From: Catellatospora paridis
Lineage (GTDB): Bacteria > Actinomycetota > Actinomycetes > Mycobacteriales > Micromonosporaceae
Direction of reading: 5' to 3'
Assembly (NCBI RefSeq): GCF_009720365.1
Contig: NZ_WBZD01000037.1
Span: 1 to 64,000 of the forward strand
Length of the DNA: 64,000 bases
Translations under genes and position numbers: made by a program
In this document: positions 42,743 through 50,877 of the stretch, in pieces
Layout of the letters: each line of letters starts with the position of its first letter
Position numbering within the stretch: the stretch's first letter is position 1
Notes under the pieces: model-generated
The model's database searches: none
The model's input: only the letters and a program-made list of their open reading frames with translations
Told to the model about the DNA's origin: nothing

Positions 42743-44131
42743 GTGACCCTGTGGTTGTGGCAATCTCAGCGGTTCAGCGCCTGGCGGCGCAGCCGGCCGT
42801 TCTGGGGTGGGCTGCTGGCCGCACTGGCCGGTGTGGAGATCATCGCCACCACGAAGATGACCCTCGACGGGGCCACTCTCAGTGTCGGCATCAACGGCTT
42901 CCAGGCGCTGCTCATCCCGCTGATGCTGGTGCTGGCAGGCCTGCTGGCCTGGTTCACGCCCGCACAGCGGATGTTCTACGGCCTGATCGCCGTGTTCGTC
43001 GCGATCTACTCGCTGCTGGCCGTCAACCTGGGCGGCTGGTTCCTGGGGACGCTGCTCGGCATCGCCGGCGGCGGCCTGATCTTCGCGTGGAACCCGGCCG
43101 ACGGCGACCCGGCAACTGACGGCGAGCCGGATTCCGGTGACGACGGTGACCAGCATGCGGACATGGACGGCCTGCTCGACGGGCCGATGACGGACACCCT
43201 GCCGCCCGCGGTGAACCCGCTGCGCGACGGTGTGCCCGGCCCGCGGCAGCCCGCCGTCGACGAGACCGTCGTCGACGAGACCGTCGTCGACGAGCGCCGC
43301 GGCGGCCCGCGCCACGCCGCCATGGTGATCGCCGTGGCGACACTGACGGCCAGCGCGCTCAGCCTGGTCGTGGCGCAGCAGCCCGCGCGGGCCGCGGACT
43401 GCGGTCCGCAGTCCGCGGCCCGGACCGGGCCGGTGCGCGAGGTCGTCGGCGGGCTCCTCGACGCGGTCGGCGGCCTGCTCGGCGCCGACCAGGCGTCGCC
43501 GAGCCCGTCGGCCTCGCCGGAGCCGTGCCCCTCCCCGGAGGAGCCGGACCCGTCGCCGACCGGGGGGCCGAAGCCGTCGGCCTCCCCGAAGCCGGAACCG
43601 TCCAGCAGCCCGCAGCCGTCCGGCAGCCCGTCGCCGAGCGGGTCGGCCTCGGCCGAACCGTCCGGCAGCCCGACCCCGTCGCCCGCGCCGACCCTCAAGG
43701 CCGCCCGCGGCCAGCAGGCGGTCGCGGAGCGGCCGGGGCTGATGACCGGCAGCCGGGTGACGATGGTCGGGCTCACCTTCGACGGGATCGTCGAACTGCC
43801 CACGAAGGACGGCGGGACCGTGCGGACCCTCCGCTTCTCCATGGACAGGTCGGACACCGACGACTTCCGGCTGCGGGTGTACGGCAAGGACGGTGCGGTC
43901 ACCGACATCACCACGCCCAAGCTCACGGTGGAGGGCGACCGGGTGTACTTCTACACCAGCCGGTTCCGGGGCAAGGCCCTCGGCGTGCTGGACGTCGACT
44001 ACACGCCCGACGAGCCTCCGCTGCTGACGCCGCCGCTGGTCTTCTTCACCGACCCGGTGATCGACCTGGTGTACGTCGACTCGCCCAAGCTGCGGGCACC
44101 CGACATGAAGATCCTCGAGCACAGGATCTGA
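42743..44131 (+). CDS. DUF6114-family membrane protein with long Ser/Pro-rich tail
   Basis: The 462-aa protein has four N-terminal membrane helices within residues about 20-120 (WGGLLAALAGVEIIAT, ALLIPLMLVLAGLLAWF, LIAVFVAIYSLLAVNLGGWF). This is the DUF6114 domain. An acidic region with DETVVDETVVDER repeats follows, then a further hydrophobic segment near 200, a Pro/Ser/Glu linker (residues about 255-320) and a C-terminal beta-rich domain (MVGLTFDGIVELPTKDGGTV). The start GTG 42743 has GGAGG 6 bases upstream. Its fused outer domain suggests a surface or wall role; nothing more is known. Confidence 0.82.
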   Translation: MTLWLWQSQRFSAWRRSRPFWGGLLAALAGVEIIATTKMTLDGATLSVGINGFQALLIPLMLVLAGLLAWFTPAQRMFYGLIAVFVAIYSLLAVNLGGWFLGTLLGIAGGGLIFAWNPADGDPATDGEPDSGDDGDQHADMDGLLDGPMTDTLPPAVNPLRDGVPGPRQPAVDETVVDETVVDERRGGPRHAAMVIAVATLTASALSLVVAQQPARAADCGPQSAARTGPVREVVGGLLDAVGGLLGADQASPSPSASPEPCPSPEEPDPSPTGGPKPSASPKPEPSSSPQPSGSPSPSGSASAEPSGSPTPSPAPTLKAARGQQAVAERPGLMTGSRVTMVGLTFDGIVELPTKDGGTVRTLRFSMDRSDTDDFRLRVYGKDGAVTDITTPKLTVEGDRVYFYTSRFRGKALGVLDVDYTPDEPPLLTPPLVFFTDPVIDLVYVDSPKLRAPDMKILEHRI

Positions 44132-44139
44132 GCAGATCG

Positions 44140-44179
44140 AAGGCCCCCGGCCGCGGAGCGTTCCGCGGCCGGGGGCCTT
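44140..44179. terminator. Bidirectional terminator
   Basis: An 18-bp perfect stem (AAGGCCCCCGGCCGCGGA at 44140-44157 with its complement at 44162-44179) has a 4-base loop. It sits between the DUF6114 stop (44131) and the convergent deoD stop (44200). Confidence 0.92.
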
Positions 44180-44199
44180 GTCGTATGTGCGGGGTGGGG

Positions 44200-44910
44200 T
44201 CAGGCGGCGACGACGGTGTCGAGCGCGATCTCGACCATCTGCGAGAACGTCTGCTCGCGCTCCTGCGCCGTGGTGGCCTCGCCGCGCTTGATGTGGTCGC
44301 TGACGGTGAGGATGGTCAGCGCGCGGGCGTTGTAGCGCGCCGCGATCGTGTACAGGGCCGCCGACTCCATCTCCACCGCGAGCACGCCGTAGTCGGCGAG
44401 GGTGTCGTACAGGTCGGGACGGTCGGTGTAGAAGGCGTCCGCGGCCAGGATAGGGCCGACGCGCATGGTGACGCCGCGCTGCTCGGCCACCTCGACGGCC
44501 TTGCGCAGCAGCCCGAAGTCCGCCACCGGCGCGTAGTCGATCAGGCCGTCGAAGCGCATCCGGTTCATGTTCGAGTCGGTGCTCGATCCGATCGCGGCGA
44601 CCACGTCACGCAGGTTCAGCGACTCCGCCAGGGCTCCACAGGACCCGACCCGGATCAGCGTCTTCACGCCGTACTCGTTGATCAGCTCGTGGGCGTAGAT
44701 GGAGGCCGAGGGCATCCCCATCCCCGAACCCTGCACCGACACCCGGGTGCCCTGGTAGGTGCCGGTGAAACCGAACATGTTGCGGACCGTCGAGTAGCAC
44801 TTGGCGTCCTCGAGGTAGTTCTCCGCGATCCATTTGGCCCGTAGTGGGTCGCCCGGCATGAGGACCCGGTCCGCGATCTCACCAGGCTTGGCGCCGATAT
44901 GCGTACTCAT
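44200..44910 (-). CDS. deoD: Purine-nucleoside phosphorylase, DeoD type
   Basis: The 236-aa protein matches the hexameric DeoD family: [20 protein letters not shown] with GDPLRAK (phosphate-binding), [39 protein letters not shown] and [12 protein letters not shown] (ribose-binding Met-Glu). TILTVSDHI near the end supplies the catalytic Asp. It cleaves purine nucleosides to free base and ribose-1-phosphate for salvage. Length and motifs agree with the family (about 235 aa). The start is ATG 44910; it stands alone. Confidence 0.95.
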   Translation of the reverse strand: MSTHIGAKPGEIADRVLMPGDPLRAKWIAENYLEDAKCYSTVRNMFGFTGTYQGTRVSVQGSGMGMPSASIYAHELINEYGVKTLIRVGSCGALAESLNLRDVVAAIGSSTDSNMNRMRFDGLIDYAPVADFGLLRKAVEVAEQRGVTMRVGPILAADAFYTDRPDLYDTLADYGVLAVEMESAALYTIAARYNARALTILTVSDHIKRGEATTAQEREQTFSQMVEIALDTVVAA

Positions 44911-44952
44911 AAGGGCGATCTTCCCACGCTGCGGTGAGGCCCAGGCGGCAGA

Positions 44953-45189
44953 TCACCACTCGGAGACGGGCTTCACGACCTCCACCTCGCCGCGCAGGGC
45001 GATGAACTCGGCGCGCGCCGTCTCGTAGAAGAGGTAGTTGAGCTCGTCGGTGTCCCAGTCGAGGAGCAGTTGGTATCCGTGCAGCCGGCGGGTCACCGGG
45101 GCGGCGGGGACGGGTGGTGCGGCGGGGCGGCCTGTGCCAGCACAACGCTCCTTCGTCGGAGGGTGAGGCGCATCATAGGCGCGGCGCAC
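44953..45189 (-). CDS. Small hypothetical protein, up to 78 aa
   Basis: The C-terminal half (RRLHGYQLLLDWDTDELNYL and FYETARAEFIALRGEVEVV) reads like a real short protein with acidic and aromatic residues. The N-terminal half is Pro/Ala-rich and unlikely to be conserved. GTG 45189 is the longest start; GTG 45096 (start of VTRRLHGYQ) is possible and would give a much shorter product. No family is recognised. It lies 42 bp upstream of deoD on the same strand and might be cotranscribed with it. Confidence 0.5.
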   Translation of the reverse strand: MRRAYDAPHPPTKERCAGTGRPAAPPVPAAPVTRRLHGYQLLLDWDTDELNYLFYETARAEFIALRGEVEVVKPVSEW

Positions 45190-45226
45190 CGTGCCCGGGA
45201 GCCCGAAAGTCCTGCGGGAAAAGGAG

Positions 45227-45261
45227 AACGCCCGGCTGTCCGTGGAGGACTGCCGGGCGTT
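45227..45261 (-). terminator. Terminator of tRNA-Ser(CGA)
   Basis: AACGCCCGGC (45227-45236) pairs with GCCGGGCGTT (45252-45261), and an inner GTCC/GGAC extends the stem. On the minus strand it is followed by CTCCTTTTCC, a T-rich tract. It begins 11 bases past the 3' end of the tRNA. Confidence 0.85.
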
Positions 45262-45271
45262 GCACCGTTGG

Positions 45272-45358
45272 CGGTGGCGGAGGGATTTGAACCCTCGGAG
45301 GAGTTACCCCCTCACACGCTTTCGAGGCGTGCTCCTTAGGCCGCTCGGACACGCCACC
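45272..45358 (-). tRNA. tRNA-Ser(CGA)
   Basis: An 87-nt class II tRNA on the minus strand: acceptor GGTGGCG (from 45358) with CGCCACC (to 45273), discriminator G, and anticodon loop CTCGAAA giving CGA (complement of 45322-45324). A long variable arm is present and CCA is not encoded. Confidence 0.97.
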
Positions 45359-45380
45359 GCCGAAGACTCTACACGAGGAT

Positions 45381-45920
45381 TCAGCAGGCCCCGAAACCGG
45401 TATTGAAGAGCCGGCTCAGATACTCGCCGTAACCGGCCACGGCCTTCTGCACGGCGGTTCCGTCGTGCAGGAACAGGTAGCCCCGGTCGCCCCGGGTGAC
45501 CAGCAGTCCGTCGAAGCGGTGGCTGTCCGCGGGGGCCGTCAGCACCGTGGCGTCCGGGTACGCGGCCCGCACGTCCCCCAGCGAGCTGCCGGTGTGCACG
45601 CCCTCCGGGGTGCGCAGCGGCGCGTCGAACCACATCATCACCAGGCGGTCGTCGGCGGCGAAGACCAGGTTGCCCTGGGGCATGCCGGTGACCTGCGTGC
45701 TGCAGCCGGAGCGCGACCTGTCCAGGCGGGGCTCGAGGTCGGCGCGCTTGGTCCCGAAGCGCACGTCCCGCACACCCTGCAGGTGGACGATGTCCGGGCC
45801 CTGCACGACCGGCGTGGCGCTGACGACCGCCCCCTGCTCGGGGGTGGCCGGGGCCTGTGTCGCCTGGGCGCACGCGGCACCCAGCATCATGACGGTCGCG
45901 AGGGCGAAAGCTCCGCGCAT
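45381..45920 (-). CDS. Putative lipoprotein, 179 aa
   Basis: The protein starts at ATG 45920 (MRGAFALATVMMLGAACAQA), with AGGGGGA 5 bases upstream and a lipobox LGAAC around Cys17. The mature domain has VHLQGVRDVRFGTKRADLEP, a Cys (SGCSTQ) and GVHTGSSLGDVRAAYPDATV, a layout like small actinobacterial secreted proteins whose beta-alpha units begin with G-x-S-L-x-D. It ends FNTGFGAC. Function is unknown. It is a single gene between two tRNA-Ser genes. Confidence 0.75.
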   Translation of the reverse strand: MRGAFALATVMMLGAACAQATQAPATPEQGAVVSATPVVQGPDIVHLQGVRDVRFGTKRADLEPRLDRSRSGCSTQVTGMPQGNLVFAADDRLVMMWFDAPLRTPEGVHTGSSLGDVRAAYPDATVLTAPADSHRFDGLLVTRGDRGYLFLHDGTAVQKAVAGYGEYLSRLFNTGFGAC

Positions 45921-46278
45921 GGCTGTCCCCCTAAAGACACCGGCCTGTGAGGCGACTCCCACCGGGGGTGAGGTCGTGTCCTCGACTATACGACTACATT
46001 CCGTGACTGCCACCTCACGCTGAGGTCGATTCACATTGCACCTTGCCCGTTTATATCCAGTCTCGCGATGTTTTATGCACTGCTAAACGGGTGAAAGTCC
46101 CCAGAGGGGGATGAAAGTCCGCACTCGGAAAACTGCGGCAGGGCCGTCCACCGGAGAAGGCCCGCATGGAACAGAACTGCGGCCTCGGGCTGCCGGTGAC
46201 GATGGAGCCCCGAAACGGCGGAAGCCCCGGATCCACAGGGGACCGGGGCTTCGCGTAGCGCGTATGGTGCGCTGGTGG
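45921..46278. other. 358-bp gap: promoter region and possible structured RNA
   Basis: No convincing protein gene is visible. The part at about 46076-46215 contains TGAAAGTCC twice (46092-46100 and 46112-46120), AACGGGTGAAAGTCCCC and complementary GC-rich segments such as CTGCGGC and CGGGCTGCCGG. The pattern reminds me of RNA leaders with a GTGAAAGTCC signature as in some group II introns, but I cannot place it. CGACTATACGAC around 45980 may belong to the lipoprotein promoter. Confidence 0.35.
46220..46251 (-). terminator. Terminator of tRNA-Ser(GGA)
   Basis: GAAGCCCCGG (46220-46229) pairs with CCGGGGCTTC (46242-46251) around a 12-base loop. It lies 27 bases past the 3' end of the minus-strand tRNA. 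Confidence 0.75.
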
Positions 46279-46363
46279 CGGAGGATACGAGATTCGAACT
46301 CGTGAGGGTTTTATCCCAACACGCTTTCCAAGCGTGCGCCCTAGGCCTCTAGGCGAATCCTCC
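46279..46363 (-). tRNA. tRNA-Ser(GGA)
   Basis: An 85-nt class II tRNA on the minus strand: acceptor GGAGGAT (from 46363) with ATCCTCC (to 46280), discriminator G, and an anticodon loop giving GGA (complement of 46327-46329). It has a long variable arm, T-loop GTTCGAATC and no encoded CCA. Confidence 0.97.
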
Positions 46364-46427
46364 GTCGAGAAGGATACATACCGGGGTCGGGGTCGGCACG
46401 TGCACCCCCGCCGGGTACAGTTGCGTA

Positions 46428-46510
46428 GCCCCCGTGCGGCGGCACCCTGTGAACCTCCCCAGGGCCGGAAGGCAGCAAGGATAAGCAGGCAATACCGGGT
46501 GCACGGGGGC
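46428..46510 (+). ncRNA. ffs: Signal recognition particle RNA, small bacterial type (4.5S)
   Basis: The terminal stem GCCCCCGTGC (46428-46437) pairs with GCACGGGGGC (46501-46510). The apical region contains the invariant SRP domain IV signature (GTGAACCTCCCCAGG, GGAAGGCAGCAAGG). This is the RNA scaffold for Ffh and membrane-protein targeting. Placement just before ybaB-recR is usual in actinobacteria, where dnaX normally sits here too. Confidence 0.95.
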
Positions 46511-46624
46511 CCTTTCATGCCCGCGCCCGCCCGACGCCGCGCATCTTCATGATCAATGACGGTGACGGTGGCGGGGACTACGCTGAGGGCGAATCCGACG
46601 GGTGACTGGTAGGGGAGTGCGGCG

Positions 46625-46954
46625 ATGCGGCCGGGTGGACAGCCGAACATGCAGCAGCTGATGAAGCAGGCGCAGAAGATGCAGGCGCAGCTCGCCTCGG
46701 CGCAGGCGGCGCTGGCGGAGGCCGAGGTCACCGGCAAGGCCGGGGGCGGCCTGGTCACCGTGACGATGACCGGCTCCGGCGAGTTCCGCGGCATCTCCAT
46801 CGACCCCAAGGCGGTCGACCCGGAGGACGTGGAGACCCTGGAGGACCTGGTGTCCGCCGCGTTCACCAACGCCGCCGACGAGGTGCGCAAGCTCACCGAG
46901 CAGAAGATGGGTCCCCTGTCCGCCGGTCTCGGCGGCATGGGCCTCCCCTTCTAG
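46625..46954 (+). CDS. YbaB/EbfC-family nucleoid-associated protein
   Basis: The 109-aa protein contains the YbaB pattern: [20 protein letters not shown] (helix), [19 protein letters not shown], and [20 protein letters not shown] plus [16 protein letters not shown]. It binds DNA as a dimer and is classically encoded between dnaX and recR. Here recR follows after 12 bp, but dnaX is elsewhere. The start ATG 46625 has AGGGGAG upstream. Confidence 0.94.
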   Translation: MRPGGQPNMQQLMKQAQKMQAQLASAQAALAEAEVTGKAGGGLVTVTMTGSGEFRGISIDPKAVDPEDVETLEDLVSAAFTNAADEVRKLTEQKMGPLSAGLGGMGLPF

Positions 46955-46966
46955 GCCCGGCCGACC

Positions 46967-47560
46967 GTGTACGAAGGCGCGATCCAGGACCTCATCGACG
47001 AGCTCGGCCGGCTTCCCGGAGTGGGGCCCAAGAGCGCCCAGCGCATCGCGTTCCACGTGCTGGCGGCCGATCCGACCGATATCAAGCGGCTGGCCGCCGC
47101 CCTTACCCGGGTCAAGGAGCAGGTGCGCTTCTGTGTGCTCTGCTTCAACGTCGCCGAGGAGGAGAAGTGCCGCATCTGCCGCGACCCGCGGCGGCGTGAC
47201 GACGCGCTCTGCGTGGTCGAGGAGCCCAAGGACGTCGTCGCGATCGAGCGGACCAACGAGTTCCGCGGCCGCTACCACGTGCTCGGCGGGGCGATCAATC
47301 CGCTGGAGGGCATCGGCCCCGATCACCTGCGCATCCGTGAGCTGATGGCCCGGCTCAGCTCGGGTCAGGTGACCGAGCTGATCCTCGCGACGGACCCGAA
47401 CACCGAGGGCGAGGCGACGGCGACGTATCTCGCACTGCTGGTCAAGCCGATGGGCATCACGGTGTCCCGGCTGGCGAGCGGCCTGCCCGTCGGCGGCGAC
47501 CTCGAGTACGCCGATGAGATCACTCTCGGTCGTGCTTTCGAGGGCCGACGGACCCTCTGA
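46967..47560 (+). CDS. recR: Recombination mediator protein RecR
   Basis: The 197-aa protein has the full RecR layout: a helix-hairpin-helix near residues 5-25 ([20 protein letters not shown]), a four-Cys zinc finger ([19 protein letters not shown]), a TOPRIM domain ([36 protein letters not shown]) and a C-terminal Walker-B-like region. It helps load RecA at gaps with RecF and RecO. The start is GTG 46967, 12 bp after ybaB. Confidence 0.97.
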   Translation: MYEGAIQDLIDELGRLPGVGPKSAQRIAFHVLAADPTDIKRLAAALTRVKEQVRFCVLCFNVAEEEKCRICRDPRRRDDALCVVEEPKDVVAIERTNEFRGRYHVLGGAINPLEGIGPDHLRIRELMARLSSGQVTELILATDPNTEGEATATYLALLVKPMGITVSRLASGLPVGGDLEYADEITLGRAFEGRRTL

Positions 47561-47927
47561 GCGGCCTCCCTGTCCGACAAAGATTCGCATAACTCGATGC
47601 CTTCTTGGCTTTTACCTGCGATTTTCTTCGTACCTGGCGTCCTATTTTTATAACGCCCTCATCACGGACCGGCCTGAACTTGGTTACAGGCACCCTGTGA
47701 GCTTGACGCCGGGCGAACTTGCGAAGAATGCTCTGATCATGCGGTGGCGTGCACCACACTCCACCGCTGTCGCCCTGTCATCCGACCGCCCCCACGGTGG
47801 AGAGAGGGTCGGGCGGCGCGAATCACGCAGGTAACAACCGAGCGGATGTCGCGCGCGGCGCACCGCCACCCGCCCGTCCGGGCGTACCGGTGCGACGTCG
47901 TCGCCTCCGCAGGGAGGCAGCCGGTAT
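47561..47927 (+). promoter_or_regulatory. 367-bp gap with the probable promoter of the peptide importer operon
   Basis: The first 120 bp are distinctly AT-richer than the surroundings (TTGGCTTTTACC, CCTATTTTTATAACGCC), which marks a likely promoter region. A weak GGCGT...ACGCC pair flanks the AT tract. No convincing gene is visible. Confidence 0.5.
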
Positions 47928-48938
47928 ATGGCCACGCGAACCGACACCTCGGCCCCCGAGGGGATCAAGGCGCCCGCGAAGGCGATCGAGGGGCGTTCCC
48001 TCGGCCGCATCGCCTGGACGCGCCTCAAGCGCGACAAGGCGGCCATGGCCGGCGGCATAACGGTGATCCTGCTGATCCTCATGGCGGTCTTCGCCCCGCT
48101 GATCGTGGGCTGGCTCGGCCACCCGCCGAACGAGTTCCACCAGGACAACAGCCTGCTGGCGGCGGAGCTGGGCGGCCTGCCCCGCGGCGACTTCCTGTTC
48201 TTCGAGAGCAGCGGCATCAGCGGCGACTTCCTCTTCGGCCTGGAGCCGCAGAACGGCCGCGACCTGTTCAGCGAGATCGTCTACGGCGCCCGGGTCTCGC
48301 TGCTGATCGCCTTCCTGGCCACCCTGGTGTCGGTGGTCATCGGGTCCGCCCTCGGCGTCATCGCCGGCTTCTTCGGCGGCCTCGCGGACACCGTGATCAG
48401 CTTCCTGATGAACGTCTTCCTGGCGTTCCCGCTGCTGCTGTTCGCGATCGCGCTGGTCGGCGTGCTGCCCGACACGGCGTTCGGGCTGTCCGGCAACTCG
48501 CTGCGCATCGCCCTGCTGATCTTCATCATCGGCTTCTTCAACTGGCCGTACATCGCCCGCATCGTGCGCGGCCAGACGCTGTCGCTGCGTGAGCGCGAGT
48601 TCGTCGACGCCGCCCGCAGCCTGGGTGCCCGGGGGCCGTACATCATCGTCAAGGAGATGCTGCCGAACCTGGTGGCGCCCATCCTGGTCTACGCCACCCT
48701 GCTCATCCCGACGAACATCCTGTTCGAGGCGGCGCTGTCCTTCCTCGGCGTCGGCGTGCAGCGGCAGGTCGTCGGCGAGCCCGGAGTCACCTGGGGCGGG
48801 CTGCTCTCGGACGCGGCACGCAACTCGGTGGTCCACTTCATGTTCTTCCCCGGCATGGCGATCTTCATCACCGTGCTGGCCTTCAACCTCTTCGGCGACG
48901 GACTCCGCGACGCGCTCGATCCCAAGAGCAAGCGCTGA
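47928..48938 (+). CDS. ABC peptide transporter permease, DppC/OppC type
   Basis: The 336-aa protein has a cytoplasmic N-terminus (residues 1 to about 40) and about six membrane helices. In the binding-protein-dependent permease motif near residues 215-245, ELVDAARSLGARGPYIIVKE, the EAA-loop sequence REREFVDAARSLG is clear. A tail FNLFGDGLRDALDPKSKR is typical of OppC/DppC. It pairs with the DppB-type permease (50878-51891). Gene order is unusual: this subunit comes before the binding protein. The start ATG 47928 follows AGGGAGG. Confidence 0.92.
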   Translation: MATRTDTSAPEGIKAPAKAIEGRSLGRIAWTRLKRDKAAMAGGITVILLILMAVFAPLIVGWLGHPPNEFHQDNSLLAAELGGLPRGDFLFFESSGISGDFLFGLEPQNGRDLFSEIVYGARVSLLIAFLATLVSVVIGSALGVIAGFFGGLADTVISFLMNVFLAFPLLLFAIALVGVLPDTAFGLSGNSLRIALLIFIIGFFNWPYIARIVRGQTLSLREREFVDAARSLGARGPYIIVKEMLPNLVAPILVYATLLIPTNILFEAALSFLGVGVQRQVVGEPGVTWGGLLSDAARNSVVHFMFFPGMAIFITVLAFNLFGDGLRDALDPKSKR

Positions 48939-49006
48939 CCCGAGCCACGCAACACCACCCACAGCGCGGTTCGAGACACGAACCGCTCCCCCCAGGGAGG
49001 AAGTTA

Positions 49007-50764
49007 GTGAGAAACAAGGGAAGGGTGCTGGCGGCGGCCTCGGCCGTCTTCGCACTCGCGGTGACCGCAGCCTGCGGCTCCGGTGATGACACCACGAAGA
49101 CCCCGGAGGTGAAGCCGGAGTTCAACGCGGCGCTCACCTCGGTGTTCAACCCGTCTGACAAGCCGGGTGGCACGCTCAAGATGGCCATCTCGTCCGACTG
49201 GGACTCTGTCGACCCCGGCGACACCTACTACGGCCTCTCCTGGAACCTGCTCCGCCTGTACGGCCGGTCGCTGGTCATGTTCAAGGCGGCTCCGGGCGCT
49301 GCCAGTGCCGAGCTCATTCCGGACCTCGCCGAGAGCCTGGGCGTGCCCAGCGACGGCGGCAAGACCTGGACCTACAAGCTGCGGGCCGGCGTCAAGTTCG
49401 AGGACGGCACCCCGATCACGTCCAAGGACGTGAAGTACGGGGTCATGCGGTCGATGGACAAGGAGGTGCTGGTCAACGGCTACACCTACTTCAACGACTT
49501 CCTGGACCTCGAGGCCGGCTACAAGGGCCCGTTCAAGGACAAGGCCGCCGACACCAAGGCGATCACGACCCCGGACGACCAGACCATCGTCTTCCACCTG
49601 AAGCAGGCCTTCGGCGGCTTCGACTACTTCGCGATGCTGCCGGCCACCGTGCCGGTGCCGGCCGCGAAGGACACCGGTGTGAAGTACAAGGAGCACGTCG
49701 TCTCCTCCGGCCCGTACATGTTCGACAAGTACGAGGCGGGCAAGGGCTTCACGCTCAAGCGCAACCCGAACTGGGACAAGGCGACCGACCCGAACCGCAA
49801 GGCGCTGCCGGACGCGTACGACGTCAAGATCGGCCTGAACGCCGACGACATCGACAACCAGCTGATCTCGGGTGACCTGCACGTCGACATCGCGGGCACC
49901 GGTGTGCAGCCGGCCGCGCTGCCGAAGGTGCTGCAGGACAACGCCCTCAAGGCGTACGCCGACAACCCGGCGGTCGCCCGCCTGTGGTACACCTCGATCA
50001 ACCCCAAGGTCGCTCCCTTCGACAAGAAGGAGTGCCGCGAGGCCGTCATGTACGCGGTGGACCGCACCTCGTACCAGGCCGCCTTCGGTGGCGAGTTCGC
50101 CGGTGGCCAGATCGCCACGAGCATCATGCCGCCGCAGATCCCGGGCTACGCGCCGACCAACGTCTACCCGGCGGGTGCGGACAACAAGGGTGACCTCGAC
50201 AAGGCCAAGGCGGCGCTGCAGGCTTGCGGCAAGGCCGACGGCTTCGAGGTGACGATGGGCTTCCGGGCCGAGCGTCCCAAGGAGAAGGCGACCGCCGAGG
50301 CGTTCCAGCAGTCGCTGGCCCGCGTGGGCATCAAGGTCACCCTGAAGGGCTTCCCGACCGGTGACTACTTCTCGCTGTACGCGGGCAAGCCGTCCTACCG
50401 CAACAGCCCGTCCACCGGCCTGGGCCTGATGGTCAACGGCTGGGGTGCGGACTGGCCGGACGGCTACGGCTTCCTGTCGCAGATCGTGGACAGCCGGGTC
50501 ATCCGTGACTCGGGTGGCTCGTCCAACCTGTCCGTCATGATCCCCGAGGTCGACACCATGATCGACCAGGCGCTGGCCGAGACCGACGTCAAGAAGCGCG
50601 AAGCGCTCTGGGCGCAGATCGACAAGCGCGTCATGGAAGAGGCGGTCATCCTGCCCGGTGTCTGGGCGAAGGCCCTGACGCTGCGTGGCAAGAACGTGAC
50701 CAACGTCTTCGTCAACGAGGCGTTCGGTCAGTACGACTACCTCTCCATGGGTGTGGCGCAGTAA
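49007..50764 (+). CDS. Peptide ABC transporter substrate-binding lipoprotein (SBP family 5)
   Basis: The 585-aa protein begins with a lipoprotein signal (RVLAAASAVFALAVTAACGS, lipobox TAAC). The mature domain fits SBP family 5: LRAGVKFEDGTPITSKDVKY near residue 130, SSGPYMFDKYEAGKGF, ECREAVMYAVDRTSYQAAFG and WPDGYGFLSQI. It would bind peptides or related ligands outside the membrane. It is flanked by DppC- and DppB-type permeases, 68 bp after the first, and is followed by a 16-bp hairpin that may limit downstream expression. Confidence 0.93.
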   Translation: MRNKGRVLAAASAVFALAVTAACGSGDDTTKTPEVKPEFNAALTSVFNPSDKPGGTLKMAISSDWDSVDPGDTYYGLSWNLLRLYGRSLVMFKAAPGAASAELIPDLAESLGVPSDGGKTWTYKLRAGVKFEDGTPITSKDVKYGVMRSMDKEVLVNGYTYFNDFLDLEAGYKGPFKDKAADTKAITTPDDQTIVFHLKQAFGGFDYFAMLPATVPVPAAKDTGVKYKEHVVSSGPYMFDKYEAGKGFTLKRNPNWDKATDPNRKALPDAYDVKIGLNADDIDNQLISGDLHVDIAGTGVQPAALPKVLQDNALKAYADNPAVARLWYTSINPKVAPFDKKECREAVMYAVDRTSYQAAFGGEFAGGQIATSIMPPQIPGYAPTNVYPAGADNKGDLDKAKAALQACGKADGFEVTMGFRAERPKEKATAEAFQQSLARVGIKVTLKGFPTGDYFSLYAGKPSYRNSPSTGLGLMVNGWGADWPDGYGFLSQIVDSRVIRDSGGSSNLSVMIPEVDTMIDQALAETDVKKREALWAQIDKRVMEEAVILPGVWAKALTLRGKNVTNVFVNEAFGQYDYLSMGVAQ

Positions 50765-50823
50765 CCAGCACACCTGCTCCAACCCACCTGGCAATCATCA
50801 AAGGTAGGTGAAGGCGCAGGGTG

Positions 50824-50861
50824 GCCGGTCCGGCCGGGCTCGTTTGCCCGGCCGGACCGGC
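50824..50861 (+). other. Intercistronic hairpin between binding-protein and DppB genes
   Basis: GCCGGTCCGGCCGGGC (50824-50839) pairs perfectly with GCCCGGCCGGACCGGC (50846-50861), loop TCGTTT. It lies 60 bp after the binding-protein stop and 17 bases before the GTG 50878 start, like the hairpins that set high binding-protein to low permease ratios. Confidence 0.7.
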
Positions 50862-50877
50862 TGCCCAAGCCGAAATC

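Noticed and set aside
46080-46130. Cobalamin riboswitch or RNase P RNA fragment at the GTGAAAGTCC repeats
   Set aside because: The B12 box and RNase P core sequences are absent and the stretch is too short for RNase P. No cobalamin gene is nearby.
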